From Paracoccaceae bacterium (GTDB lineage Bacteria > Pseudomonadota > Alphaproteobacteria > Rhodobacterales > Rhodobacteraceae): 62,776 nucleotides of DNA. Made by a program: the position numbers and the translations under genes. The DNA is taken from contig JANSYF010000014.1 of NCBI GenBank assembly GCA_024742575.1, positions 1 to 62,776 on the forward strand, written 5' to 3'. The notes beneath the pieces are model-generated. The model ran no database searches. It saw only the letters and a list, made by a program, of their open reading frames with translations, and was not told the origin of the DNA. Of the stretch, positions 43,751 through 52,443 are shown one piece after another. The stretch's first letter is position 1, and every line of letters starts with the position of its first letter.

Positions 43751-45003
43751 GCGTGTCGACCGCACAACTGTTCTGGGTGTTCCTCAAGATCGGATTTCTG
43801 TCTTTTGGTGGCCCGGCAGCGCAGATCGCGTTGATGCACCGGATGCTGGTGGATGAGCGCGACTGGCTCACGGAAAAGCAATTCCTCAACGCGCTGAGCT
43901 TTTGCATGTTGCTGCCGGGGCCGGAGGCGATGCAACTGGCCACCTATGCGGGCTGGCGGTTGCACGGCGTTCTGGGCGGGCTGATCGCGGGGTTGCTTTT
44001 CGTGTTGCCGGGGGCGGCGCTGATCTTTGTGCTGGCGCTGCTTTACGTGACCTATGGCGACCTGCCGCTGGTGGGCACGCTGTTTCTGGGCGTGCAGGCA
44101 GTGGCGGTGGTGATCGTGGTCGAGGCTCTGCTGAAAGTGTCGAAGCGGGCGCTGCACGGGGTCGCGCATTGGGTCTTGGCGGGGCTCGCCTTTGTTGCGA
44201 TCTTCTTTTTCGCGGTGCCGTTTCCGGTAATCGTTCTGGCGGCTGGGCTGTATGGCGCGTTGATGGTTTCAAACAAGGACGCGACCCCGGCCCTGCCCGT
44301 CACCGTTTCCGCTGGCAGAAGCCTGAGCACCATCGTGATCGGACTTGCGGCCTGGGGACTCCCCGTGCTGGCGGTGGACCTGTTGTTTAACGGAACCATC
44401 CTGACCGAGATCGCGCTTTTCTTCTCGAAACTCGCGGTTGTCACATTTGGCGGGGCCTACGCGGTGCTGGCCTACATGGCGCAGGACGTAGTGGTGCAGT
44501 ACGGCTGGCTGACACCGACCGAAATGATGGACGGTCTGGGACTGGCGGAAACCACACCCGGCCCGCTGATCCTTGTCACGCAGTTTGTCGGCACTTTGGC
44601 CGCGTTCCGCGAAGGGGGGTATGCGCTGGCCATCGCGGGAGGAGCGATGACCCTCTGGGTAACATTCGTGCCCTGTTTTCTGTGGATCTTCGTCGGCGCG
44701 CCCTACATCGACTGGATTTCCGCGCAGCCGCGCCTGAACGGTGCGTTGCGTGCGATCACGGCGGCGGTGGTTGGGGTGATCCTGAACCTGTCACTTTGGT
44801 TTGCGCTGCATGTGCTCTTTGGCACCGTGACCAAGTCTGAGGCTGGCGTGCTGCGACTTTGGCTGCCGGATATGGCGACGCTCAACTGGCCCGCCATCGC
44901 ACTGATCTTTCTGTCAGCGGTGCTGTTGCTGCGCGTGCATCTGGCGATTGGCTGGGTATTGGGCATTTCCGCCGCGGCAGCCTTGGTTCTGGCGCAGATA
45001 TGA
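43747..45003 (+). CDS. chrA: Chromate transporter ChrA
   Basis: A 418-residue bidomain CHR protein with about 10 helices. The two halves repeat the motif: FLSFGGPAAQIALMHRMLV and LPGPEAMQLATYAGW in the first, TFGGAYAVLAYMAQ and ETTPGPLILVTQFVG in the second. It pumps chromate out of the cell. Start overlaps chrB by 4 bp. Confidence 0.95.
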   Translation: MSVSTAQLFWVFLKIGFLSFGGPAAQIALMHRMLVDERDWLTEKQFLNALSFCMLLPGPEAMQLATYAGWRLHGVLGGLIAGLLFVLPGAALIFVLALLYVTYGDLPLVGTLFLGVQAVAVVIVVEALLKVSKRALHGVAHWVLAGLAFVAIFFFAVPFPVIVLAAGLYGALMVSNKDATPALPVTVSAGRSLSTIVIGLAAWGLPVLAVDLLFNGTILTEIALFFSKLAVVTFGGAYAVLAYMAQDVVVQYGWLTPTEMMDGLGLAETTPGPLILVTQFVGTLAAFREGGYALAIAGGAMTLWVTFVPCFLWIFVGAPYIDWISAQPRLNGALRAITAAVVGVILNLSLWFALHVLFGTVTKSEAGVLRLWLPDMATLNWPAIALIFLSAVLLLRVHLAIGWVLGISAAAALVLAQI

Positions 45004-45079
45004 TGCTTGGGCTTTTGCCCTTGGCCCCGGTTTCGCCTAGAGAGATGCAAAAGCTTTGCACATGGAGGCACGAGCAGCG

Positions 45080-45775
45080 ATGAAACTCTTTGTGGGACTG
45101 GGCAATCCGGGGGCCGGCTATGCACGGAACCGGCACAATATCGGCTTTATGGCGATGGACCGTATTGCATCAGATCACGGGTTCGGCCCGTGGAAATCCA
45201 AGTTTCAGGGCGAAGTCACCGAAGGGCGGTTGGGCAGCGATAAGGTGCTGCTGTTGAAACCCGGCACCTTTATGAACCGCTCGGGCCAGTCGGTGCAGGC
45301 GGCCATGCAGTTCTACAAGCTGGAGCCGTCGGACGTGGTGGTGTTCCATGACGAGCTTGATCTTGCCCCCGGCAAATGCCGCGTCAAACAGGGCGGCGGG
45401 CATGCCGGACATAACGGGTTGCGGTCGATCCACGGGCATATCGGCGAGGCCTATGGGCGGGTGCGACTGGGCATCGGGCATCCCGGCCACAAGGACGCGG
45501 TCGCGGGTTATGTGCTGCACGATTTTCCCAAGGCCGACGAGGACTGGCTGGATGATCTGATGCGCGGAATCTCGGACGGCGCGGCGCATCTGGCGGATGG
45601 GGATACGGGCAAATTCATGAACGCGGTGGCGTTGCGGGTGGCCCCGCCACGTTCGTCCACATCGCCAGCCAAAGCGGAAAAGGCGGATGTGCCAAAGCCT
45701 GCACCGAAACCTGAGGAAGAGCCGGAATCTGATACGCGCAACCCGCTGCAAAAACTTGTGGATCGATTTCGGTGA
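45080..45775 (+). CDS. pth: Peptidyl-tRNA hydrolase
   Basis: A 231-residue enzyme that frees stalled peptides from tRNA. The catalytic His is in ARNRHNIGF near residue 21 and Asp in VFHDELDLAPG near 95. The last about 45 residues are charged and proline-rich (PKPAPKPEEE), an extension common in Rhodobacterales. ATG 45080 gives the standard MKLFVGLGNPG start; an ATG eight codons upstream does not. Confidence 0.97.
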   Translation: MKLFVGLGNPGAGYARNRHNIGFMAMDRIASDHGFGPWKSKFQGEVTEGRLGSDKVLLLKPGTFMNRSGQSVQAAMQFYKLEPSDVVVFHDELDLAPGKCRVKQGGGHAGHNGLRSIHGHIGEAYGRVRLGIGHPGHKDAVAGYVLHDFPKADEDWLDDLMRGISDGAAHLADGDTGKFMNAVALRVAPPRSSTSPAKAEKADVPKPAPKPEEEPESDTRNPLQKLVDRFR

Positions 45776-46809
45776 GCCTGTCCGACGCATTGGCACGGCA
45801 ATCTGAAGCTTGCGCTTCGTTGGGTTCGCCGTTCATGGGGCGGATGCTGCCACTTCTGGCCGAGATATGGCCGACCAGATCCGCTCTTGACGCGGCGGTG
45901 TTGGGGTTTGAGGGCGATATCGGCCCCAGTGGGCATTCCCTGCCCTTGCGACTGGCGTCTGGACTTCATGCGCTGGTGCTGACCGGGCACGATGCGGATC
46001 TGATCGCGGCCTATCCGCCGAACACCGTGTCCGACGAAGTGCTGCGCACTGCTGTGAAGGCTGCGCTGTCCCGGCACGAAGCGTTCCTGATCCAGTGGAT
46101 CACCTCGCCGCCACAAACCAACGAAGTGCGCCGCTCTGCGGTGCTGATCGCTGGGGCGCATGCGTTGGTGAAACGCACTGGGGCTAGGCAGGTCCATCTG
46201 TCCGAGTTGGGCGCCAGCGCCGGGTTGAACCTGATGTTTGATCGCTACGCCCTGCATGCTGGTGATGCCCGGCTTGGGCCAGACGACGCCGCTCTGACGC
46301 TGGAACCTGATTGGGCCGGCCCTGCCCCGATCAATGCACCTTTCACAGTGACCGAGCGACGGGGTGTCGACCTGAACCCGCTTAATCCGCACAATCCCGA
46401 CCATACGCTGCGACTGCGCGCCTATCTCTGGGCGGATCAGGCACACCGCGTGGCGCTCACCGATGCGGCGATCCGGGTGAACGATGCCCATGTGGATCAG
46501 AGTGATGCCGTTGACTGGCTTGAGGGACGGCTGACCGATGCGCCGCACGGGAGGATGCACCTGATCTATCACACGGTCGCGTGGCAATATTTCCCCGCTG
46601 AACGGCAAGCCACCGGGACCACCCTGATCGAAGCGGCAGGCGCACGAGCAACACCCGAGACCCCGCTGGCTTGGCTGCGGATGGAAGCGGACGGTCAGGC
46701 CAAAGGGGCTGCCGTGACCGCTCGTGTTTGGCCGGGGGATCATCACATCGACTTGGGGCGTGCAGATTTTCACGGGCGCTGGGTGGATTGGGCGGGCGAT
46801 CGTCGTTAG
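45772..46809 (+). CDS. DUF2332 family protein
   Basis: A 345-residue protein starting at a GTG that overlaps the pth stop (GTGA). Its features are an N-terminal SDALARQSEACASLGSPFM, a central HLSELGASAGLNLMFDRY motif resembling a methyltransferase GxG region, and a late HLIYHTVAWQYFP. DUF2332 proteins have no established role. Coupling to pth suggests joint expression, not necessarily a joint function. Confidence 0.85.
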   Translation: MSLSDALARQSEACASLGSPFMGRMLPLLAEIWPTRSALDAAVLGFEGDIGPSGHSLPLRLASGLHALVLTGHDADLIAAYPPNTVSDEVLRTAVKAALSRHEAFLIQWITSPPQTNEVRRSAVLIAGAHALVKRTGARQVHLSELGASAGLNLMFDRYALHAGDARLGPDDAALTLEPDWAGPAPINAPFTVTERRGVDLNPLNPHNPDHTLRLRAYLWADQAHRVALTDAAIRVNDAHVDQSDAVDWLEGRLTDAPHGRMHLIYHTVAWQYFPAERQATGTTLIEAAGARATPETPLAWLRMEADGQAKGAAVTARVWPGDHHIDLGRADFHGRWVDWAGDRR

Positions 46810-46844
46810 GTTCTGATACAGGCAGCGAAACGCAGGAGGCCGCA

Positions 46845-47219
46845 ATGGAACCGGAAGACGCAATTAACGTGCTGGGTGGCACACTGCAAAGCTGTTCGGC
46901 CGATCCACTAACCGGTTTTTTCCGGGACGGACATTGCAACACCTGCGCCGCCGATCAGGGCAGCCACACGGTATGCGCGGTCATGACGGCTGAATTCCTT
47001 GCCTATTCGAAATATGTCGGCAACGACCTGAGCACGCCTGTGCCGCAGTTCCGTTTTCCGGGTCTCAAACCGGGCGATCACTGGTGCTTGTGTGCATCGC
47101 GGTTCCTTCAGGCCCATGACGAAGGGTGCGCGCCCAAGGTCAATCTGGCTGCGACCCACAAACGCGCGCTGGACATCGTGCCAATGCGGGTTCTTGAGCA
47201 ACACGACATCCACGTCTAA
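46845..47219 (+). CDS. DUF2237 family protein
   Basis: A 124-residue protein rich in Cys, matching DUF2237: GTLQSCSADPLTGFFRDGHCNT near 12-33, HTVCAVMTAEFL and PGDHWCLCASRFLQA. The conserved cysteines suggest metal or disulfide binding, but no function is known. GCAGGAGG precedes the ATG, which decides the start. Confidence 0.88.
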   Translation: MEPEDAINVLGGTLQSCSADPLTGFFRDGHCNTCAADQGSHTVCAVMTAEFLAYSKYVGNDLSTPVPQFRFPGLKPGDHWCLCASRFLQAHDEGCAPKVNLAATHKRALDIVPMRVLEQHDIHV

Positions 47220-47225
47220 GCCGGA

Positions 47226-47783
47226 TCAAGATACCTTTTCGATTGTTTGCACTGCCGACGGCGGTACCGCAGTGTTGATGGTGTCGCTCATTAATTCGTC
47301 GATAAACAGGCTGAGCAGTTGTGGTCGACCGGATACTCCGGCCTTACGATAAATTGCGTTCGTTTGCGCTTTGACCGTTCCTTCAGACGTATTGCGAAGC
47401 CCTGCTATATCGGCGGTGCTGAGGCCCTTGATGGAAAAAAGCGCAACGTCTTTCTCTGCCGGGGTCAATTCCCATTCGTCGAAGCGTTCGTGAAGAACCT
47501 CCATGAATGCGCCAGATGCCAAGCGAAGGCTTTCTTCTGCCGCGCGCTGTTTGCGGATCGACCGAAGCAAAAGCGTTGCGCTGACCATCACCCCAAGGAT
47601 CAGGCCGATCACCGCCCCGATCTGCGCCAGCTCATAATAAACCCAGGCAAGTGGTGACGACTTGATGCCAAGGATACTTCCAAGGATGTCCCACAACAGA
47701 AAAAGGCCGCTGCCAAGCTGCAGCGCCAAAAGCGGAAACAGGACAACCCAAATTTTCACTGGCCCATCGAGGCTCCGAAACAA
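47226..47783 (-). CDS. Membrane-anchored LuxR-type transcriptional regulator
   Basis: A 185-residue protein. Two hydrophobic segments lie at about 8-32 and 48-70; after a linker the LuxR helix-turn-helix follows at about 110-170 (LTPAEKDVALFSIKGLSTADIAGLRNTSEGTVKAQ). There is no receiver or autoinducer domain. It may sense the envelope state through its membrane part. Its start is uncertain: TTG 47783 or GTG 47759. It lies 6 bp after the acidic PepSY-like gene, so the three genes are one leftward unit. Confidence 0.8.
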   Translation of the reverse strand: MFRSLDGPVKIWVVLFPLLALQLGSGLFLLWDILGSILGIKSSPLAWVYYELAQIGAVIGLILGVMVSATLLLRSIRKQRAAEESLRLASGAFMEVLHERFDEWELTPAEKDVALFSIKGLSTADIAGLRNTSEGTVKAQTNAIYRKAGVSGRPQLLSLFIDELMSDTINTAVPPSAVQTIEKVS

Positions 47784-47789
47784 ACCCGA

Positions 47790-48317
47790 TCAATCATCAT
47801 CATCGTCGTCGTCATCATCGTCATCATCATCGTCATCGTCATCATCGTCGTCGCGACCGCTGTTGCTGCTTCCGCGACCGCTGTTGTCATCGCGGTCATC
47901 GTCCCGGTCGTCGTCCCGGTCGTCGTCATCATCCCGGTCGTCGTCATCATCGCGACCGCTGCTACTGCTGCCACTGCCGCTGTTGTCGCGGTCGTCATCG
48001 TCATCGTCGGAGCTTGAACTGCTGCTACTGCTTGATCGGTTATCGTCGTCGCTGTCATTTCTGGCGCCATCGTCAGAGCGATCCACGTAGTCCCGCAAGA
48101 TCGCGCCAGTCGAGGGATTGAGAACGATTTCGCGGCGCCCGCGCGGTCCTGTCGCGACGATCCGCGTCCGACCAAGAAGAGTACGCGCAACGCTGATCCT
48201 GCGATAGCCTTGACGCTTGAGTTGATTGACCACCTGATCTTCGGCGGTCTGCGCCAGCACACTTCCCGGCAATGCAACCCCGGCCAACAGTCCTGCCAAT
48301 AGCTGTCTTCGTTTCAT
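47790..48317 (-). CDS. Secreted PepSY-like protein with Asp/Ser-rich tail (small)
   Basis: A 175-residue protein. The signal peptide spans about 1-23 (RRQLLAGLLAGVALPGSVLA). A short PepSY-like unit (VVNQLKRQGYRRISVARTLLGRTRIVA) covers about 27-75. The rest is low-complexity Ser, Asp, Arg and Gly, ending in an uninterrupted run of about 20 Asp. The tail is highly anionic and probably disordered, and could bind cations such as calcium. The ATG at 48317 follows GGAGG at proper spacing. It probably works with the larger homologue upstream. Confidence 0.78.
   Translation of the reverse strand: MKRRQLLAGLLAGVALPGSVLAQTAEDQVVNQLKRQGYRRISVARTLLGRTRIVATGPRGRREIVLNPSTGAILRDYVDRSDDGARNDSDDDNRSSSSSSSSSDDDDDDRDNSGSGSSSSGRDDDDDRDDDDDRDDDRDDDRDDNSGRGSSNSGRDDDDDDDDDDDDDDDDDDDD
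47793..47852. repeat. GAT/GAC trinucleotide run (20 Asp codons)
   Basis: Sixty bases made only of the triplets ATC and GTC on the plus strand, encoding the terminal poly-Asp of the PepSY-like protein. Mixed GAT and GAC use shows it is not a pure microsatellite and that the protein sequence is kept. Slippage could still vary its length. Confidence 0.9.
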
Positions 48318-48381
48318 TCCCAACCTCCAAGAGGCTCCCGTCGGTCAGACGGAAGCCCCGGTTCTTCAGCTATCAGACGAT

Positions 48382-49236
48382 TCAATCGTCGTCATCATTG
48401 TCATTGTCGTCATCATCGTCGTCGTCGTCACGGTCGTCATCACCACCCCGACCGCTGCGATCATCATCCCGGTCATCGTCGTCGTCGCGGCCGCTGCGAC
48501 GATCATCATCGTCGTCGTCACGGCCACTGCGGCGATCGTCGTCATCGTCGTCGTCATCATCACGGCCACTGCGGCGATCGTCATCGTCGTCGTCGGAACG
48601 CCCACCATCAACAAAGTCGCGGTTCCTGTTGTCGATCTCAACACCCGGGCGGGTATCTTCACCCGAACGGACCGTTTCGACTTCCTGTTTGATCACATCG
48701 CCGGTGGCGCGGTCAAACACGGTTTCGACCTTTTCAGTGCCCCGAATGGCTTCAACCTTGGTTTGGGTCACACCATTTTTGACCTCAATGCGCGTAAAGC
48801 CTTGATCCTGCAGATCGCGAACAATCTGGTCTGTGCTGCTGCTGCCCGTGCTGACATTTGTGCTGACACTGGTGGATGTAGATGTCGAGGTTGAGGTTGA
48901 CGTTGAAGTGCTGACGCTGTCATCGGACACACGACCGGCATCGACAAAATTGCGGTCACGGTTGCGGATCTCGACGCCCGGGCGGGTGTCTTCACCAGCG
49001 CGGACACGTTCCACCTCTTGCTTGAGGATGTTGCCGGTGGCGCGGTCATAGACCACTTCAAGCTTTTGGGTGCCGCGGATCGCCTCGACTTTGATCTGGC
49101 CAAGGCCATTGTCGATCTCGATGCGTTGGAAGCCTTGGTTGGTCAGGTCGTTAATGATCTGGTCGGTTGCGGATTGCGCCATAACCATTGTGCTGGCAAA
49201 GGTCGCGACGGCTGCGGAAATCAATATCTTTTTCAC
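48382..49236 (-). CDS. Secreted protein with two PepSY-like repeats and a long acidic tail
   Basis: A 284-residue protein with a signal peptide (about 1-20). Two similar units of about 50 residues follow, near 22-75 and 135-190, each with GF-R-IE, KVEAIRGT and ATG-KQEVE-V patterns. They are joined by a Thr/Ser-rich linker (about 105-130) and end in a 70-residue tail of Asp runs split by RRSGR blocks. The start is GTG at 49236 with AAAGGA upstream. PepSY units often inhibit or bind periplasmic partners. The tail suggests cation binding. It heads the three-gene unit. Confidence 0.8.
   Translation of the reverse strand: MKKILISAAVATFASTMVMAQSATDQIINDLTNQGFQRIEIDNGLGQIKVEAIRGTQKLEVVYDRATGNILKQEVERVRAGEDTRPGVEIRNRDRNFVDAGRVSDDSVSTSTSTSTSTSTSTSVSTNVSTGSSSTDQIVRDLQDQGFTRIEVKNGVTQTKVEAIRGTEKVETVFDRATGDVIKQEVETVRSGEDTRPGVEIDNRNRDFVDGGRSDDDDDDRRSGRDDDDDDDDDRRSGRDDDDDDRRSGRDDDDDRDDDRSGRGGDDDRDDDDDDDDNDNDDDD
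48385..48594. repeat. Acidic coding repeat (Asp runs with Arg-Ser-Gly-Arg spacers)
   Basis: About 210 bp of ATC/GTC triplets broken by repeated RSGR-encoding blocks. It encodes the C-terminal tail of the larger PepSY-like protein. The repeat units recur at irregular spacing of roughly 33-45 bp. Confidence 0.85.
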
Positions 49237-49400
49237 GGGTTAAGTCCTTTCGTGTCCAGTGTTCTGCGATGAAGCAGATGCCGTTACACTGACCGTATCG
49301 GGCACGATGAAACATTTGCAGAAGGTTTAAACCCCGGTCCATAAACCCGCGCCACATGCCTCTAAACTTTGGTTTATGCGGACCCTTGGGCGTTTTACGA

Positions 49401-49440
49401 AAAAGAAAACCCCCCACGCCTTGGGGCGAGAGGGGTTTTT
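49401..49440 (-). terminator. Rho-independent terminator after trpB
   Basis: On the leftward strand, AAAACCCC pairs with GGGGTTTT around an inner CGCC/GGCG hairpin, followed by a TTTTCTTTT tract. It lies 35 bp after the trpB stop codon and before the acidic-protein genes. Confidence 0.88.
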
Positions 49441-49475
49441 AGATCGGTCTAGGTCGCAGGTTTATGCGACGGGGA

Positions 49476-50696
49476 TCAGCCCATGTCGAATCCGAGGTGT
49501 TTCGCGACCGTAAAGATGTCTTTGTCACCGCGTCCGCACATGTTCATGCAGATGATGTGATCCTTCGGAAGCTCGGGCGCGATCTTCATCACATGCGCCA
49601 AAGCGTGGCTGGGTTCGAGCGCCGGAATGATTCCTTCAAGTTCACAGCAAAGCTGGAACGCGCCAAGTGCCTCTTTGTCGGTGATCGAAACGTATTGCGC
49701 GCGGCCGATGTCGTGCAGCCATGCGTGTTCCGGGCCGATGCCCGGATAGTCGAGACCAGCAGAGATGCTGAATCCTTCGAGGATTTGTCCGTCCTCGTCC
49801 TGCAACAGATAGGTGCGGTTGCCATGCAGCACGCCGGGACGCCCGCCGGTAAGAGAGGCGCAATGCTCCATCTTCTCGTTGACGCCTTTACCGCCCGCTT
49901 CGACGCCGATGATGTTGACCTCTTTGTCGTCAAGGAACGGGTAGAACAGGCCCATCGCGTTCGAGCCACCGCCAATGGCAGCGATGATTGTGTCTGGCAG
50001 ACGGCCTTCGGCCTCGTGCATCTGTTCCTTGGCTTCCTTGCCGATGATCGCCTGAAAGTCGCGAACCATCGCCGGATACGGGTGTGGCCCGGCCACGGTG
50101 CCGATGCAGTAGAACGTGTCGCGCACATTGGTCACCCAGTCGCGCAGCGCGTCGTTCATTGCGTCCTTGAGCGTGCCACGGCCGGACGTCACCGGGATCA
50201 CTTCGGCGCCCAAAAGCTTCATGCGGAACACGTTGGGCGCCTGACGTTCGACGTCATGCGCTCCCATGTAGACGACGCATTTCAGACCGAACTTGGCGCA
50301 GACCGTAGCTGTGGCCACGCCGTGCTGGCCCGCGCCGGTTTCGGCGATGATGCGGGTTTTGCCCATACGGCGGGCGAGGATGATCTGGCCCAGCACGTTG
50401 TTGATCTTGTGCGCACCGGTGTGGTTCAGCTCGTCGCGCTTCATGTAGACCTTGGCGCCGCCCAAATGCTCGGTCAGGCGTTCGGCGTGATAGAGCGGCG
50501 ACGGACGACCCACATAGTGCTTCCAGAGAAAGTCCATTTCAGACCAGAAACTGTCGTCGGTCTTGGCGCGCTCGTACTGCTCTTCCAATTCGAGGATGAG
50601 CGGCATCAGCGTCTCAGACACGAACCGACCACCGAAAATACCGAACCGGCCTTTTTCGTCGGGACCGGTCATGAAGCTGTTGAATAGATCGTTCAT
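49476..50696 (-). CDS. trpB: Tryptophan synthase beta subunit
   Basis: A 406-residue PLP enzyme that joins indole and serine. The PLP lysine is in HTGAHKINN near residue 92. The glycine-rich phosphate loop GGGSNA is near 236. Length and N-terminal [17 protein letters not shown] are standard. A small conserved gene lies upstream, separated by four palindromes. Confidence 0.98.
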   Translation of the reverse strand: MNDLFNSFMTGPDEKGRFGIFGGRFVSETLMPLILELEEQYERAKTDDSFWSEMDFLWKHYVGRPSPLYHAERLTEHLGGAKVYMKRDELNHTGAHKINNVLGQIILARRMGKTRIIAETGAGQHGVATATVCAKFGLKCVVYMGAHDVERQAPNVFRMKLLGAEVIPVTSGRGTLKDAMNDALRDWVTNVRDTFYCIGTVAGPHPYPAMVRDFQAIIGKEAKEQMHEAEGRLPDTIIAAIGGGSNAMGLFYPFLDDKEVNIIGVEAGGKGVNEKMEHCASLTGGRPGVLHGNRTYLLQDEDGQILEGFSISAGLDYPGIGPEHAWLHDIGRAQYVSITDKEALGAFQLCCELEGIIPALEPSHALAHVMKIAPELPKDHIICMNMCGRGDKDIFTVAKHLGFDMG

Positions 50697-50755
50697 CGCG
50701 CGCCTCTTTTGTCGAACGGGACACAGGTAGCGGGGTGCAACGGGATGAGCAAGGG

Positions 50756-50848
50756 CAAGCGCCTTCGAAGGCGCTTGGGACCGCGTTTCGAAACGCGGTT
50801 TTTAAGCCAATTCGAATTGGCTTGGGTCAAGCGATTTCGAAATCGCTT
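50756..50848. repeat. Four consecutive perfect palindromes centred on TTCGAA
   Basis: Perfect palindromes lie at 50756-50777, 50780-50799, 50804-50823 and 50829-50848, each 20-22 bp and each with TTCGAA in the middle but different arms (GCGCC, CGCGT, CCAA, GCGA). Centre-to-centre distances are 23, 24 and 25 bp. They fill the gap between the stop of the small gene and trpB. In RNA each would make a hairpin. See findings. Confidence 0.9.
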
Positions 50849-51079
50849 TCACCGGACCCGCCGGATTGGAAGATCGTTGCAGAACACGACATAGTGCCGA
50901 CCGTTGCGGACCACCTGAAACCCGCGTCTGTGCACTTCGGCGATGAAGGCGTCATATCCGACAAGACGTTCAACATCGCGGATCTGGCGTTTCACCACAC
51001 CTCCTTTCTGCGCCTCTGCCGAAGACAACATCTGGGTAAGCCAAATTTCAGGTATGAGGTGATCGGGAAGATGTGTCAT
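50849..51079 (-). CDS. Small conserved protein upstream of trpB
   Basis: A 76-residue soluble protein beginning MTHLPDHLIPEIWLTQMLSSAEA and ending VVFCNDLPIRRVR. I recall similar small proteins beside trpF/trpB in Rhodobacterales, often mislabelled as phosphoribosylanthranilate isomerase, which they are too short to be. Its stop abuts the palindrome array before trpB, so it may share the trp transcript. Function unknown. Confidence 0.65.
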   Translation of the reverse strand: MTHLPDHLIPEIWLTQMLSSAEAQKGGVVKRQIRDVERLVGYDAFIAEVHRRGFQVVRNGRHYVVFCNDLPIRRVR

Positions 51080-51114
51080 GCGCCTGTTTTTGCCCGATCA
51101 AGGTAAACCGAAGG

Positions 51115-52443
51115 TTAATCCGCCACCGACCGCTCCAACGCCGGATAGCGCGCCGCCAGAGTTGCACCCCGTGCCACGAAAGAGATCAGCAGCGCGATCC
51201 ACAACCCGTGATTGCCGAAGACTGGCACAAGCGCATACGCGGACCCGGCATAGATCAGTGTGGAGAGCGCCATCATGTTGCGCATGTCACCAGTGCGGGT
51301 CGCCCCAATGAACACGCCGTCCAACATGAACGACGCCAAAGCCAGAACCGGCGCGCAGACCATCCACGGCAGATACGCCGCTGCAGCTTCTTGTACGTCA
51401 ATGCTCGTCGCCATGACGGCGACGATGTCATTTCCGAATAGGCCGAAGCCCAAGGTCATCAACACAGCCACGCCAAAGCCCCACAGGCTTGCCACCCGAA
51501 CAGCGCGGCGCAGAACCGGCACCGCGCGTGCTCCAACCGCCTGCCCGACCAGCGCTTCCACGGCAAAGGCAAAGCCGTCCAGCGCGTAGGAAGTGATGCT
51601 GAGGAATTGCAGCAAGACCTGGTTGGCAGCGAGCGTCACATCGCCGAAATCCGCGGCAAGAAACAGGAAGGACAAGAAGATCACCTGAAGCAGCAGAGAC
51701 CGGATCAGGATGTCCGAATTGACCTGCGCCATCTGCACCAATTTGACCCTGTCGAACACCCGCGCCCAGTCGCGCCAAGCAGGCACCCGGAACGCAGCGC
51801 GGCACAGATAAAGACCCATCGCCAGCCCGCTCCATTCGGCAAGGAAGGTCGCTAGCGCCACACCGTTCACACCCCAGCCTATCCCCAGCACAAACCAGAC
51901 ATTCAACACCACATTGATGCCGTTCATCCAAAGCTGCAGCACCAGCACCGCGCGGGTGCGTTCCTGCGCGATCAGCCATCCAGTGATGCCGAACACGGCG
52001 ATGGCGGCAGGGGCGGACCAGATGCGGATCTGCATGTATCCTCTTGCCAAGGATTCGACCTCGGCACTGGCAGGGGACAGCCAGAATGCCGCCCACAGGA
52101 TTGGCACCTGCAACAGGATGATGACGACGCCACCCGCAAAGCCTATCAGCAGCACGCGTGTCAAAAGCGCTGCCACTTCTGCGCGGTTGCCCTGCCCCAA
52201 CGCTTGCGCGGCAAGTCCCGATGTCCCCATGCGCAGAAAACCGAAAATCCAGTAAATGGCAGATAGGACAACGGCGCCGATCCCAACGGCCCCAATCGGA
52301 GCGGCCTGCCCCATTTGGCCAACCACGCCGGTATCCACCGCACCCAGAATGGGGATGGTGACGTTGGACAACATAATCGGCAGCGCGATCTTTAAAACGC
52401 GCCGGTTGGTTATGTCACGCGGCGCAGTGGCCGTGTCAGTCAT
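51115..52443 (-). CDS. MATE family efflux transporter (DinF-like)
   Basis: A 442-residue, about 12-helix MATE protein. N-terminal LPIMLSNVTIPILGAVDTGVVG and mid-protein FLRMGTSGLAAQALG are typical of the DinF branch. It is distinct from the NorM-like pump at 31150. The start overlaps the thioesterase gene's stop by 8 bp. Substrate unknown. Confidence 0.93.
   Translation of the reverse strand: MTDTATAPRDITNRRVLKIALPIMLSNVTIPILGAVDTGVVGQMGQAAPIGAVGIGAVVLSAIYWIFGFLRMGTSGLAAQALGQGNRAEVAALLTRVLLIGFAGGVVIILLQVPILWAAFWLSPASAEVESLARGYMQIRIWSAPAAIAVFGITGWLIAQERTRAVLVLQLWMNGINVVLNVWFVLGIGWGVNGVALATFLAEWSGLAMGLYLCRAAFRVPAWRDWARVFDRVKLVQMAQVNSDILIRSLLLQVIFLSFLFLAADFGDVTLAANQVLLQFLSITSYALDGFAFAVEALVGQAVGARAVPVLRRAVRVASLWGFGVAVLMTLGFGLFGNDIVAVMATSIDVQEAAAAYLPWMVCAPVLALASFMLDGVFIGATRTGDMRNMMALSTLIYAGSAYALVPVFGNHGLWIALLISFVARGATLAARYPALERSVAD

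Noticed and set aside
47793..48594. CRISPR array
   Set aside because: The repeats are triplets encoding Asp and Ser within two secreted proteins; no spacer/repeat units of constant length and no cas genes.
49464..50687. Rightward 407-residue open frame
   Set aside because: Antisense to trpB, with no own ribosome site or family match.
50756..50848. Short CRISPR-like repeat cluster
   Set aside because: Units differ in sequence apart from the TTCGAA core and are separated by only 2-5 bp.
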